Below, one piece after another: positions 14,776 to 22,906 of a stretch of 64,000 nucleotides of DNA. The stretch is from an uncultured Eubacterium sp. (GTDB lineage Bacteria > Bacillota > Clostridia > Lachnospirales > Lachnospiraceae). Position 1 is the stretch's first letter, and each line of letters begins with the position of its first letter. The notes below the pieces were generated by a model, which searched no databases, was not told the origin of the DNA, and was given only the letters and a program-made list of their open reading frames with translations. Location of the stretch: NCBI GenBank assembly GCA_947089855.1, contig CAMUML010000009.1:1-64000 (forward strand). The letters run 5' to 3'. The translations under genes and the position numbers were made by a program.

Positions 14776-16122
14776 TTACAATCTCTTTAACAATTCTTCT
14801 TTTTCTGCTTCATAGCCTGGTTTACCCAACAACGCAAACATATTCTTTTTATAGCTTTCTACACCTGGCTGGTTAAATGGGTTCACACCTAACAAATATC
14901 CACTGATACCGCAAGCAAACTCAAAGAAATACATTAATTCGCCAAGGTAAAATTCATTCTGTTCCGGAATCTTTACCATCAGGTTTGGTACATTGCCATC
15001 CGTATGTGCCAATATCGTCCCGTTCATAGCACTCTTATTTACAAAATCCATGTCTTTTCCTGCCAGATAGTTTAATCCGTCAAGGTCGACTGGTTCTTCT
15101 TTTAATTCGATATGGCCGCGTGAATGTTCTACATTTAATACCGTTTCAAACATAATCCTAGAACCGTCCTGGATAAACTGCCCCATAGAATGCAAATCTG
15201 TAGTAAGGTCAACGGAAGCCGGGAAAATACCTTTTTGATCTTTGCCTTCCGATTCGCCATAAAGCTGTTTCCACCATTCGGATATATAATGAAGGCTTGG
15301 CTCATAATTGGCCAGCACTTCGACAGATTTTCCTTTCCTATGCAGGATATTACGGACTGCCGCATACTTAAGGGCATCATTTTCTTCAAATTTGCCCTCC
15401 AATGCCAGTTTCCTACCTTCTGCTGCCCCTTCCATTAATTTTGTAATGTCAGCGCCGCTAACTGCAATTGGAAGCAGGCCTACTGCAGTCAATACAGAAA
15501 AACGCCCGCCTACATCGTCCGGCACTACAAACGTTTCATATCCTTCTTCGGTAGAAAGATTCTTTAAAGCACCCCTTGCTTTATCGGTTGTTGCATAAAT
15601 CCTCTTTGCTGCTGCTTGTTTGCCATATTTTTTCTCCAGCAGTTCCTTAAAGACACGGAATGCAATTGCTGGTTCCGTCGTTGTACCAGATTTTGAAATA
15701 ATATTTACAGAAAAATCACGGTCGCCAATAACATCAATCAGCCCCTGCACATAAGCACCGCTGATACTGTTGCCTACATAATAGATTTCTGGGGTTTTAC
15801 GCATTTCTTTTGAAATATTATTGTAAAATCCATGCCTTAAAAATTCAATCGCAGCCCTTGCCCCAAGATAGGAACCGCCAATACCGATTACCAAGAGCAC
15901 ATCTGAATCGGACTGGATTTTTTGAGCCGCTTTCTGTATACGGGCAAACTCTTCCTTATCATAGTCTACCGGAAGGTCGATCCAGCCAAGGAAATCGTTT
16001 CCAGCACCTGTTTTTGATAATAGAAGCTGCTTTGCATCATCTACCAGTTTGCTCATATACCCTACTTCTTCTTCACTGACAAATCCAGACGCTTTCGCAT
16101 AATCAAAAGTAACTTTGCTCAT
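14776..16122 (-). CDS. pgi: glucose-6-phosphate isomerase
   Basis: It interconverts glucose 6-phosphate and fructose 6-phosphate in glycolysis and gluconeogenesis. The 448-residue length fits the shorter bacterial/Firmicutes type. Sugar-isomerase (SIS) fold motifs are clear: [18 protein letters not shown] (78-94), [18 protein letters not shown] (141-158) for phosphate binding, and [18 protein letters not shown] with the nearby [36 protein letters not shown] near the C-terminus carries the conserved lysine and glutamate region. It is transcribed alone: a terminator follows and a 400-bp repeat-bearing gap precedes it. Confidence 0.97.
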   Translation of the reverse strand: MSKVTFDYAKASGFVSEEEVGYMSKLVDDAKQLLLSKTGAGNDFLGWIDLPVDYDKEEFARIQKAAQKIQSDSDVLLVIGIGGSYLGARAAIEFLRHGFYNNISKEMRKTPEIYYVGNSISGAYVQGLIDVIGDRDFSVNIISKSGTTTEPAIAFRVFKELLEKKYGKQAAAKRIYATTDKARGALKNLSTEEGYETFVVPDDVGGRFSVLTAVGLLPIAVSGADITKLMEGAAEGRKLALEGKFEENDALKYAAVRNILHRKGKSVEVLANYEPSLHYISEWWKQLYGESEGKDQKGIFPASVDLTTDLHSMGQFIQDGSRIMFETVLNVEHSRGHIELKEEPVDLDGLNYLAGKDMDFVNKSAMNGTILAHTDGNVPNLMVKIPEQNEFYLGELMYFFEFACGISGYLLGVNPFNQPGVESYKKNMFALLGKPGYEAEKEELLKRL

Positions 16123-16296
16123 GTCTTTAACTCTCCTTCTTCATTATTATATACAGCTTTTCCAAAAACTGCCATTCGTAACTATTATTCATTTTAACAA
16201 AATGCTGGATAATCCGCAAGACAATATATAAATTTTCAACAAAATTATAGGATTTACCTATGCCATAATGAAACAAGTGTGTTGTTTTTGTGGCAG

Positions 16297-16460
16297 TTAG
16301 GAACTGTCGTGAAATAACTTGTGCAGTTTGCTGAGGATAAATTTTCGAGAGTGCCCTGCAAAAACCGGAGGCATAGTGGGCTATGTTGAGGATTTTTGCA
16401 GGGTGCTATCGGAGATTTAGACCAGCAAACTGCACAAGTTATTTTACGACAGTTCCTTAG
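16297..16460. mobile_element. palindromic MITE-like element, long copy
   Basis: A 164-bp segment that folds back on itself. The left arm (TTAG, then GAACTGTCGTGAAATAAC, continuing through TTGTGCAGTTTGCTG to 16333) is matched by an inverted right arm (16423-16457) with one internal mismatch. Inside, CCCTGCAAAAA pairs with TTTTTGCAGGG and CATAG with CTATG. TTAG occurs at both outer ends (16297-16300 and 16457-16460), which looks like a target duplication. Short copies of the same ends are at 20934-20982 and 24161-24212. It lies in the gap upstream of pgi and codes for nothing. Confidence 0.8.
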
Positions 16461-16463
16461 GAC

Positions 16464-16514
16464 GCGGGTGATAGGGCGGTGGGCTGTAATCCAGTCCACC
16501 GCCTCATCACCCGC
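16464..16514. repeat. long GC-rich hairpin beside the MITE
   Basis: GCGGGTGAT-AG-GGCGGTGG (16464-16482) pairs with CCACCGCC-TC-ATCACCCGC (16496-16514), leaving one 2-nt mismatch bulge. It ends 28 bp from the stop of the 134-residue gene on the minus strand, so it may act as a terminator without a T-run. Confidence 0.6.
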
Positions 16515-16542
16515 ATCCGGGAGGCCAAACTATATACTATTG

Positions 16543-16947
16543 CTAATCAAAAATTTCCTGCAACACACTATCCAATAGTTCCTCATCCCTTTTTTCTTTC
16601 TTACGGGCCAAAGAAGCACGCATATTTTCTTCCTGCATGCTTTTTAATTGTGCAACCTCAAGCTGTGCCTTTGTATCACGCACGCTTGCGCGGCTTTCTG
16701 GATTCTGCTCCCTTGACCTTTGTATTCTTGTATCCTGCTCTTCCTGTATCGTTTCATTTTCTTGTGTACTTTCATTGAAAACCGCATTTAGATACCTTTG
16801 CAGCCAGCGGGCTGCACGGCTCAGTTTTTTATTAATCCGGCTTGTCTGCCCGATATGTATTAGTTCTAAAGCCACTGCTGTTAAAAGCAGGCAGGCTGTT
16901 ATCAGTTGTACGTGTGACATGGCCAGTGCCAAAACCTGGTCTAACAT
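16543..16947 (-). CDS. small single-pass membrane protein, unknown
   Basis: I chose ATG 16947 (MLDQVLALAMSH), which has AAAGGAGG 8 bp upstream; a longer reading from 17097 overlaps the previous gene and has no ribosome site. The 134-residue product has one hydrophobic helix near residues 10-32 (VQLITACLLLTAVALELIHI), then a basic and then Glu/Gln/Arg-rich helical tail reaching the C-terminus (QLEVAQLKSMQEENMRASLA). Predicted topology is one membrane anchor with a cytoplasmic coiled coil. I do not recognise the family. It follows the MBL-like gene by 100 bp in the same direction, so a functional link is possible. Confidence 0.7.
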   Translation of the reverse strand: MLDQVLALAMSHVQLITACLLLTAVALELIHIGQTSRINKKLSRAARWLQRYLNAVFNESTQENETIQEEQDTRIQRSREQNPESRASVRDTKAQLEVAQLKSMQEENMRASLARKKEKRDEELLDSVLQEIFD

Positions 16948-17047
16948 GCCTTTTCCTCCTTTCTCCCTTATTTTTGTGTACACAGCAAGTATAGTAGAAA
17001 GCAAATGCAGATACTGTCGAATGATGCATGTAAAACAGCTTGTTCTA

Positions 17048-18283
17048 TTACACTTTATCTGATAAAAAGCCATTAAAACAACATCCATACTTTTCATTCA
17101 GCCCAATGATACGGTACCGGGCATTTTTTGATTTTATTTCCCGTAATACCTGATCAGATGTCTGGGGCTGGATAGGGCACACCCAAAACAATGTATTCTT
17201 TTTCACATTTTGAACCAGTAATTCACTATCCCAATGATTCTTATTCCCACAATTTGGCAATGTAATTGCACGTGTCTGCTTAAAAAACATTCCAAAATGC
17301 TTTTTTAATTGCCCGATATGTTTATTTAGTTTCATATTTCCTAATAAAATCACGCCTGTACGTAGCTCTGCATCTTCCGTCCGATGGCAGTGGCATACAT
17401 CATAATCATTGTACAGCATACATTTCAGGGTACACCTTCCCTCATCTGATGCAATATCAGCATGGCACAAATCATCTTTGTCAATTACAATAATATTTAA
17501 TACGCAATCGGTCTGTGAAGCAGCAATTTCAACTGGACTGCAATACATGGCCAGCGTATCTACCCCAAAACTGGCAAATTCCTTACGGAACGTCAAAATC
17601 ATCTTCTGAATTTGCCTTTCATCAAATTCTTTCATTGGTTTATTTTTTGTATAATGATAAAGAAAGTGGCGTATCATGCGCAGGTCTATGCCAAAATGCC
17701 CAAAGTAAAACAACATTCGGTTATTCATAATATAACCTGCTTTCAAAACCGGTATCCGTGCCCCTTCCATTTCTTCAATAATATCCAATATTTCTTCTTC
17801 CTGTGGTTCAAACCGGTATTCCGGGTACCATTTTTCACCTTTACTTTCATAAGGTTTTCCATTTCCATAAATAAAATAGAACCTTTTAACCGATGACTTC
17901 TGCAGATACGAATACGGATCTTTAATAAATTCTATAACGTCTGGATGATAGGCAGTTATTCCGTGTTCCAAAATTGTTTCCATTAGGGAAAAACGCTGCA
18001 GAGGAACTGTATAAGGAACCAAGGCCGTATCTACACTGTTGCAATGAACTACATAAATGAAACGCTCTATATCTTCAATAGAAAAAGACCCCATAACAAA
18101 TAAATCGATTGGGCTTGTACCGTAACGCATCTGAGTTGCCTGGCTACGGCAGTATATATGGCTCATTTCACAAGAGTATACATAACGTATCTGTTCCTGC
18201 ATGCCTTTATCCCATGTACATCCGGTCATTATTATTGCATTTGATGTGTTTTCAAACAAATAACGAAACAATCTTGCATCCAT
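17048..18283 (-). CDS. MBL-fold-like protein lacking metal ligands
   Basis: A 411-residue cytosolic protein from ATG 18283, which has AAGGAG 7 bp upstream. I see a distant resemblance to metallo-beta-lactamase-fold hydrolases of the type whose motifs read SHxHxDH, YTGD and PHHGSxxNW. Here the corresponding stretches read LFVMGSFSIEDIERF (about 60-75), VILLGNMKLNKHI (about 312-324) and ITLPNCGNKNHWDSELL (about 340-356), so the His and Asp ligands are gone. If the match holds, the protein has lost metal catalysis. It is rich in cysteine (for example CTLKCML and DVCHCHR near 285-302), which could bind another metal or form disulfides. The match is by eye and weak; another fold is possible. It has its own promoter, divergent from murG. 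Confidence 0.6.
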   Translation of the reverse strand: MDARLFRYLFENTSNAIIMTGCTWDKGMQEQIRYVYSCEMSHIYCRSQATQMRYGTSPIDLFVMGSFSIEDIERFIYVVHCNSVDTALVPYTVPLQRFSLMETILEHGITAYHPDVIEFIKDPYSYLQKSSVKRFYFIYGNGKPYESKGEKWYPEYRFEPQEEEILDIIEEMEGARIPVLKAGYIMNNRMLFYFGHFGIDLRMIRHFLYHYTKNKPMKEFDERQIQKMILTFRKEFASFGVDTLAMYCSPVEIAASQTDCVLNIIVIDKDDLCHADIASDEGRCTLKCMLYNDYDVCHCHRTEDAELRTGVILLGNMKLNKHIGQLKKHFGMFFKQTRAITLPNCGNKNHWDSELLVQNVKKNTLFWVCPIQPQTSDQVLREIKSKNARYRIIGLNEKYGCCFNGFLSDKV

Positions 18284-18339
18284 TCGCATCTCCTTAAAAT
18301 ATAATCGGCCAGCCATTTGCAACTACAATATCTATTTTC

Positions 18340-18367
18340 ATTTTATTCGTTTCGTAGCCATTTACAA
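18340..18367 (-). promoter_or_regulatory. promoter of the MBL-like gene
   Basis: On the minus strand TTGTAA (18367-18362) and TAAAAT (18345-18340) are 16 bp apart, 57 bp from the start codon. Confidence 0.55.
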
Positions 18368-18480
18368 GTCTTTTATCTTAATTTTTTAAAATATTTGATG
18401 CAAATAAACTTTTTTTTAATAACCTTTTATAAATAATAGTCTTTTTTTGCAAGATTTGCATAAATTGTAAAAATAATAGT

Positions 18481-18509
18481 TTGACTTTTATCATCTTTGG
18501 TTTAATAAT
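18481..18509 (+). promoter_or_regulatory. murG promoter
   Basis: TTGACT (18481-18486) and AATAAT (18504-18509) are 17 bp apart, 40 bp before the murG start. The gap 18368-18480 is AT-rich and otherwise featureless. Confidence 0.6.
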
Positions 18510-18548
18510 AAGAAGAGATAGGTATTATATTTGAGGAAGGAATTTCAA

Positions 18549-19616
18549 ATGAAAAAAATAATATTAACCGGCGGAGGTACGGCCGGACACGTTACACCCA
18601 ATATAGCCCTTCTTCCGCGCTTGCGGAAAGCTGGATTTGACATCTCTTATATCGGTTCCTACAATGGTATAGAAAAACAGTTAATGGAAGAACAGCAGAT
18701 TCCTTACTATGCTATTTCTTCTGGTAAGCTGCGCAGATATTTTGATATAAAAAATTTTTCTGACCCTTTTAAAGTAGTAAAAGGGCTTGGCCAATCTTTT
18801 CGGCTGATGCGCAAGCTGAAACCGGATATTGTATTTTCAAAAGGCGGCTTTGTTTCCGTTCCGGTCATACTTGCTGCAAAATTCTGCCATATACCGTCCA
18901 TTATACATGAATCAGATCTAACACCAGGGCTGGCTAACAAAATTGCAATCCCACATGCTGTGAAAGTATGCTGCAACTTTCCGGAAACAATGAAATACCT
19001 GCCAGAAGGAAAGGCAGTCCTTACTGGGTCGCCAATACGAAGCGAACTGCTGTCCGGAAATAAAGAAAACGCCCGTAAACTTTGCGGGTTCCATAAAGAA
19101 AAACCCGTGCTGTTTATTATCGGCGGAAGCAGTGGATCCAAATTTATCAATGATACCGTTCGTTCCCTTCTCCCGGAACTTCTGAAAACATTTCAGATTA
19201 TACATATGTGTGGTAAAGGGAACCTAGAAGAATCGTTAAATAAAACTACCGGCTATAAACAATTTGAATATATAGGCTCTGGCCTTAATGATATATTTGC
19301 ACTTGCAGACCTTGTAATCTCACGTGCCGGGGCCAATTCTATCTGTGAACTGCTAGCACTGCATAAGCCAAACATTTTAATCCCCCTTTCGGCAAACGCA
19401 AGCCGGGGCGACCAGCTTTTAAACGCCCATTCTTTTGAAAAGCAAGGATATAGTGTCGTAATAGAAGAAGAAATTATTACACCGGATAAATTTTTGAACA
19501 TGATACTTGAAACTTATAAAAATAGGGACCGCTATATAAAAGCTATGCAAAAAAGCAATACCATTAACTCTATTGACAAAATTGTTTCTCTAATAGAAGA
19601 AACACTGCAAAAATAA
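18549..19616 (+). CDS. murG: MurG-type GlcNAc transferase
   Basis: It transfers GlcNAc from UDP-GlcNAc to lipid I, forming lipid II at the inner face of the membrane. The ATG at 18549 follows AGGAAGGA. The 355-residue GT-B enzyme begins KKIILTGGGTAGHVTPN, the glycine-rich loop of MurG, and has SKGGFVSVPVILAA and HESDLTPGLANK (about 95-128), then FIIGGSSGSKFIND (about 185-198) and the donor site ISRAGANSICELLALHKP (about 257-274). It stands alone as a plus-strand gene, away from any division and wall (dcw) cluster, which is common in Lachnospiraceae-type genomes. A related glycosyltransferase of other specificity cannot be excluded, but the motif set fits MurG well. Confidence 0.9.
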   Translation: MKKIILTGGGTAGHVTPNIALLPRLRKAGFDISYIGSYNGIEKQLMEEQQIPYYAISSGKLRRYFDIKNFSDPFKVVKGLGQSFRLMRKLKPDIVFSKGGFVSVPVILAAKFCHIPSIIHESDLTPGLANKIAIPHAVKVCCNFPETMKYLPEGKAVLTGSPIRSELLSGNKENARKLCGFHKEKPVLFIIGGSSGSKFINDTVRSLLPELLKTFQIIHMCGKGNLEESLNKTTGYKQFEYIGSGLNDIFALADLVISRAGANSICELLALHKPNILIPLSANASRGDQLLNAHSFEKQGYSVVIEEEIITPDKFLNMILETYKNRDRYIKAMQKSNTINSIDKIVSLIEETLQK

Positions 19617-19632
19617 AATTTGCATGGCAGGC

Positions 19633-19675
19633 TTATCCCAAATTTTACAACATTCGTTGATAAAATTTGGGATAA
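19633..19675. terminator. 15-bp palindrome between convergent genes
   Basis: TTATCCCAAATTTTA (19633-19647) and TAAAATTTGGGATAA (19661-19675) are exact inverted copies around 13 bp. It lies between the ends of murG (plus) and the HIT gene (minus). T-runs are weak, but position suggests a shared terminator. Confidence 0.6.
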
Positions 19676-19688
19676 CCTCCATAACCTA

Positions 19689-20105
19689 TCAAAGCTTTAA
19701 TTTTTTACATATATCGTCTTGTTCTTCCGCAGTAAATTCTTCATGTGTCCAAACCAAAAGGTCATCATTTTTCATCCCTTTGTATCTTGGAATTAAATGC
19801 ATATGAAAATGGAATACCGTCTGGCCTGCCACTTCTCCATTGTTCTGTAAAAGATTCAGTCCATCGCAGTCAAGTACATCCGACATATGCGATGCTAATT
19901 TTTTTGCTAATGTTGCTGCTTTTGCCAGTAATTCTGTACTTATTTCGTATATATTAGCACAATGCTCTTTTGGAAGGATTAATGCATGCCCTTTGGATGC
20001 TGGGTTTACATCCAGGATCACTTTAAAATCTTGGTCTTCATAAATAGTCCTTGATGGAATCTCCCCTGCAATTATTTTACAAAAAATACAATTTTCATCT
20101 CTCAT
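19689..20105 (-). CDS. HIT-family nucleotide hydrolase
   Basis: A 138-residue histidine-triad protein. HIT enzymes hydrolyse nucleoside phosphoramidates, adenylylated conjugates or dinucleoside polyphosphates. The triad motif is FHFHMHLIP (98-106), with His99, His101 and His103. Cys6 and Cys9 in NCIFCKII and His48 in KEHCANI are the usual structural zinc ligands of this bacterial subgroup, close to Bacillus Hit. The N-terminus ENCIFCKIIAGEIPSRTIYE is typical. It is convergent with murG and probably monocistronic. Substrate cannot be told from sequence. Confidence 0.93.
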   Translation of the reverse strand: MRDENCIFCKIIAGEIPSRTIYEDQDFKVILDVNPASKGHALILPKEHCANIYEISTELLAKAATLAKKLASHMSDVLDCDGLNLLQNNGEVAGQTVFHFHMHLIPRYKGMKNDDLLVWTHEEFTAEEQDDICKKLKL

Positions 20106-20271
20106 AATTCGTCCGCTCCTATTCTTCTTTTCTATGCTGCTATCTGCAATGCATTATGGAAATCCGTAACATCTTATTCTAGTTTTGCCTATATCTCATC
20201 ATTATCATTGTAACAGAAACTAAAAAATGCTAGAATTTAACAAAGTATAAACTTATGAAAGGGCTATATTT

Positions 20272-20907
20272 ATGAATTCATTAGATTATCAACGTATCCT
20301 ACACGAAATCAAAAACACTGCTACACTAATAAACAGCTCTATGCAGTTGTTGGACAGCAAATGCACACAGCTGCAATCCGAACCGTACTGGGATACTATT
20401 AAGCATGAGGTTACATATTTAAAAAATATGGTTTTGGAAGTCTCCCAGGCAGGAAACATGGAGCAGCTTCAAAAAGAACCTGTCGATTTAAACGATTTAC
20501 TGCAAAATACCTGCCGGTTTATGAATGATGCTTTTCCAAATCTAAATTGGGAATTCCACCTATGCGAAAACCTCCCATCCATTCAGGGAGACGCTACCAA
20601 ACTAAAGCAGGCCGTTTTAAATCTGCTGAAAAATTCTGCTGAAGCTGGTTCACAATCGATTATCATCACAACAAAACAGGAAAACTCCCATACTCAAATA
20701 ATCATTAAAGATTTTGGAGGCGGCATCCCTGTTGATTTTGAAGGCAAAATCTTCGATTTATTTACTACCCGCAAAAACCAGGGCACCGGACTTGGCCTCG
20801 CCATAACCAAACAGATTATTGAATATCACGGCGGGACACTTTTACTGGATAATTTTCCAGGAAAAGGCTGTACATTCACAATTTGCCTCCCAAACAGTGT
20901 GCGGTGA
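20272..20907 (+). CDS. sensor-less histidine kinase
   Basis: A 211-residue soluble protein with only the kinase core. The phospho-acceptor box is at the very N-terminus (YQRILHEIKNTATLINSSM, His11). The ATPase domain shows the N box (VLNLLKNSAEAGS, Asn121), G1 (KDFGGGIP), the F region (IFDLFTTRKNQ) and G2 (GTGLGLAITKQII), so it should be catalytically competent. It has no transmembrane or input domain, and there is no response regulator next to it. It is most like the core of NtrB/KinB-type kinases. The partner may be encoded elsewhere or its signal may come by protein contact. GAAAGGG before the ATG is the ribosome site. A short MITE copy lies 27 bp after the stop. Confidence 0.88.
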   Translation: MNSLDYQRILHEIKNTATLINSSMQLLDSKCTQLQSEPYWDTIKHEVTYLKNMVLEVSQAGNMEQLQKEPVDLNDLLQNTCRFMNDAFPNLNWEFHLCENLPSIQGDATKLKQAVLNLLKNSAEAGSQSIIITTKQENSHTQIIIKDFGGGIPVDFEGKIFDLFTTRKNQGTGLGLAITKQIIEYHGGTLLLDNFPGKGCTFTICLPNSVR

Positions 20908-20933
20908 TGGTTGGATACGGCATCCTATATGCG

Positions 20934-20982
20934 ATAAGGAACTGTCGTGAAATAACTTGTGCATTTTGCGACAGTTCCTAAG
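20934..20982. mobile_element. palindromic MITE-like element, short copy
   Basis: TAAG then GAACTGTCGTGAAATAAC, continuing through TTGTGCA, then TTTTG and the inverted end CGACAGTTC and TAAG. The first 27 bp match the copies at 16297 and 24161. TAAG on both sides (20935-20938 and 20979-20982) would be the target duplication. Only about 40 bp separate the ends, so this is the minimal form of the family. Confidence 0.78.
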
Positions 20983-21020
20983 GCTGCCGCTGTTTATTTT
21001 TTCTGACCGCAGCAGCCTTT
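20981..21020. terminator. hairpin between convergent kinase and flavodoxin genes
   Basis: AGGCTGC (20981-20987) pairs with GCAGCCT (21012-21018) around a T-rich loop, and CCGC/GC extends it imperfectly. It probably terminates the kinase gene on the plus strand. Confidence 0.45.
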
Positions 21021-21055
21021 ATACTTTAATGCCACAGCTTGCCTTTTCTGAAGCT

Positions 21056-22057
21056 TTATCCAAAATTAAATATATCATCCAACATACGCAATGTTTTAAA
21101 ATTACCCTTTGCAGTCAATTCGCCTGTCATAAATGCACGTTGGAATGTCATTTTTCCAGCAATGATACGGTCCAGGACATCGGTTGACATCTTTGTATAC
21201 ACATCAATGCCATCCTGCTTTCCATAACTGCATTGCAGATGATCCTGCTCTACTTCTATTGTCAGCGGTTTTGTCTTTCCTTCAATAATAAAAAGGTATT
21301 TTGCCTTAAAATCCTGCTGAGGCCGGAAGTTCGATTCAAAATCTGATATATAAGCTGGCGTTTCCTCTTCCTCTTCTGGTTTATCTTTGTCCAGAAGTCC
21401 CTTAAATTTATTTGCAAGCTCTTCAATATCTTCTTTTTGTTTTTTTACATAACTGTCGTCTGAAACATATTTTGACAGCTGCTCACTCTCCTGCGGAGTC
21501 AGGCCCAAATCCTGCGTACGGAGTACCGTCTTTGTAACCGCCTGGTTGCTGGTAGGCAGGCTCTTCATTTTCTGTGAAATCGTCCGGTACAAATTTTCCG
21601 CCTTTTTTTCTATGATCAGCGAATAATCTTGATTCATTTCAAATGTAAGCAGGTCTGCCACATATCCGCACACGCCGCTGCAAGGCAAGCCACCTAAAAT
21701 TTCCCAAGCATTTGCTAGCGTAATTTCCCCTTCCCGTTCTCCATAAGTGGTAGACATAACTACTGGCTGCATATAGGTACTGCTAATTTTTTCTTTATCC
21801 CCATACAGCCAGCAGGAATCTAAAAACTGCTGCATATAGCCCCCGATTCCGAGCCATTCTACAGTTGTAGCAAGAATAATGCCATCTGCTTCTTTAATCG
21901 TTTGTGGAAGCGTTGCGATGCTATTTTTTTGTTCGTAAATATTATAACGTTCTACGGTAACACGAAGTTCTTCCAATACTTGCTGCATTTTATTAATTAC
22001 ATACAAAGTCGGATCATCCAGAACGCCTCTGCCTCCATAATAAATATTTACTTTCAT
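21056..22057 (-). CDS. flavodoxin-like reductase fused to SCP2 domain
   Basis: The 333-residue product starts at ATG 22057 (MKVNIYYGGRG), with GAGAGG 7 bp upstream. Residues 1 to about 160 have a flavodoxin/NADPH-dependent FMN-reductase pattern: an N-terminal strand and FMN-loop region, then IKEADGIILATTVEWLGIGG (about 60-80) and later PVVMSTTYGEREGE (about 100-113). A Glu-rich linker near 220-240 leads to a C-terminal domain, residues about 250-330, matching the SCP2 sterol-carrier fold (FIIEGKTKPLTIEVEQD, IIAGKMTFQRAFMTGELTAKG). SCP2 domains bind lipids or fatty acyl groups. The combination suggests an FMN enzyme acting on a hydrophobic substrate, but this is inference. It is transcribed singly. 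Confidence 0.8.
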   Translation of the reverse strand: MKVNIYYGGRGVLDDPTLYVINKMQQVLEELRVTVERYNIYEQKNSIATLPQTIKEADGIILATTVEWLGIGGYMQQFLDSCWLYGDKEKISSTYMQPVVMSTTYGEREGEITLANAWEILGGLPCSGVCGYVADLLTFEMNQDYSLIIEKKAENLYRTISQKMKSLPTSNQAVTKTVLRTQDLGLTPQESEQLSKYVSDDSYVKKQKEDIEELANKFKGLLDKDKPEEEEETPAYISDFESNFRPQQDFKAKYLFIIEGKTKPLTIEVEQDHLQCSYGKQDGIDVYTKMSTDVLDRIIAGKMTFQRAFMTGELTAKGNFKTLRMLDDIFNFG

Positions 22058-22225
22058 ATTTTTACCTCTCATTTGTATGTTTTGCCTTTATACCATGCTG
22101 CCTAAACCAGCCTCACCCATTTGGGCAGGAAAGACAGCGCCGGCACAAACCTTTTTAGCATTTTTATTTCCTGCCTTACCTAGTATATAGGCTTTTATCA
22201 ATAATTTCAAGCATCCACAGATATT

Positions 22226-22834
22226 CTATAATAAAAGGATACTTAAGATAAAACCTCCAGCCAGCCCTCCAAAATGTGCCCAATTATCTATTCCTGTAGT
22301 TGTTATACCGTTATACAAGCAAAGCGCTGCCATAAACAACAGCCCTTTCGCAGTAAATCCTTCAAACCTGCCGTGGGAACGCACTGCTGCCCACAACAAA
22401 GCACCAATAATCCCAAATACAGCACCAGAAGCGCCTGCTCCAACCGCATAATCGCCTGAGTACCTCATAACAAAATATGACAACAGGTTTCCTGCCAATC
22501 CAGAGCCTAGATATATGGCCAAATATTTCCACCAACCAACCGACCGTTCCAATTTACTTCCAGCAGCAGCCAGTAAAACCATATTATTCGCCAAATGCTG
22601 TATACCAAAATGCAAAAACATCGCTGTAAACAAACGGTACCACTCACCCCGGTAAATGATAAATTCTGGATATAAGCCCCCAAACTGCACAATATAAGCC
22701 CCATCTAGCGTATCCCCAAAAAACTCCAATACACACCATACCGCTACATTTAAAACCACTATAATAATGGTTATTATAGGCCGTTTCTCACCATCTGCCT
22801 GATATAAAATCCTATCCCATACCGATTGATTCAA
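22226..22834 (-). CDS. rhomboid family intramembrane serine protease
   Basis: A 202-residue polytopic membrane protein. Five or six transmembrane helices are visible. The catalytic serine lies in GASGAVFGIIGA (Ser136) and the histidine in NWAHFGGLAGG (His187); the HFGIQHLANNM segment (75-85) provides the conserved His/Asn of helix 2, and EWYRLFTAMFLH is the L1 loop signature. It should cleave membrane-anchored substrates within the bilayer. It is the last gene after the FHA gene at the downstream end of the Tad pilus operon (72 bp gap). A role in processing a pilus or Tad-associated protein is possible, though not shown by sequence. Confidence 0.93.
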   Translation of the reverse strand: MNQSVWDRILYQADGEKRPIITIIIVVLNVAVWCVLEFFGDTLDGAYIVQFGGLYPEFIIYRGEWYRLFTAMFLHFGIQHLANNMVLLAAAGSKLERSVGWWKYLAIYLGSGLAGNLLSYFVMRYSGDYAVGAGASGAVFGIIGALLWAAVRSHGRFEGFTAKGLLFMAALCLYNGITTTGIDNWAHFGGLAGGFILSILLL

Positions 22835-22906
22835 TGTTTAGCCCTTCCTTACAAATATATTTCGTTTTTTGTAATGACTAAAACATAACATGTACCTAAC
22901 CTACTG

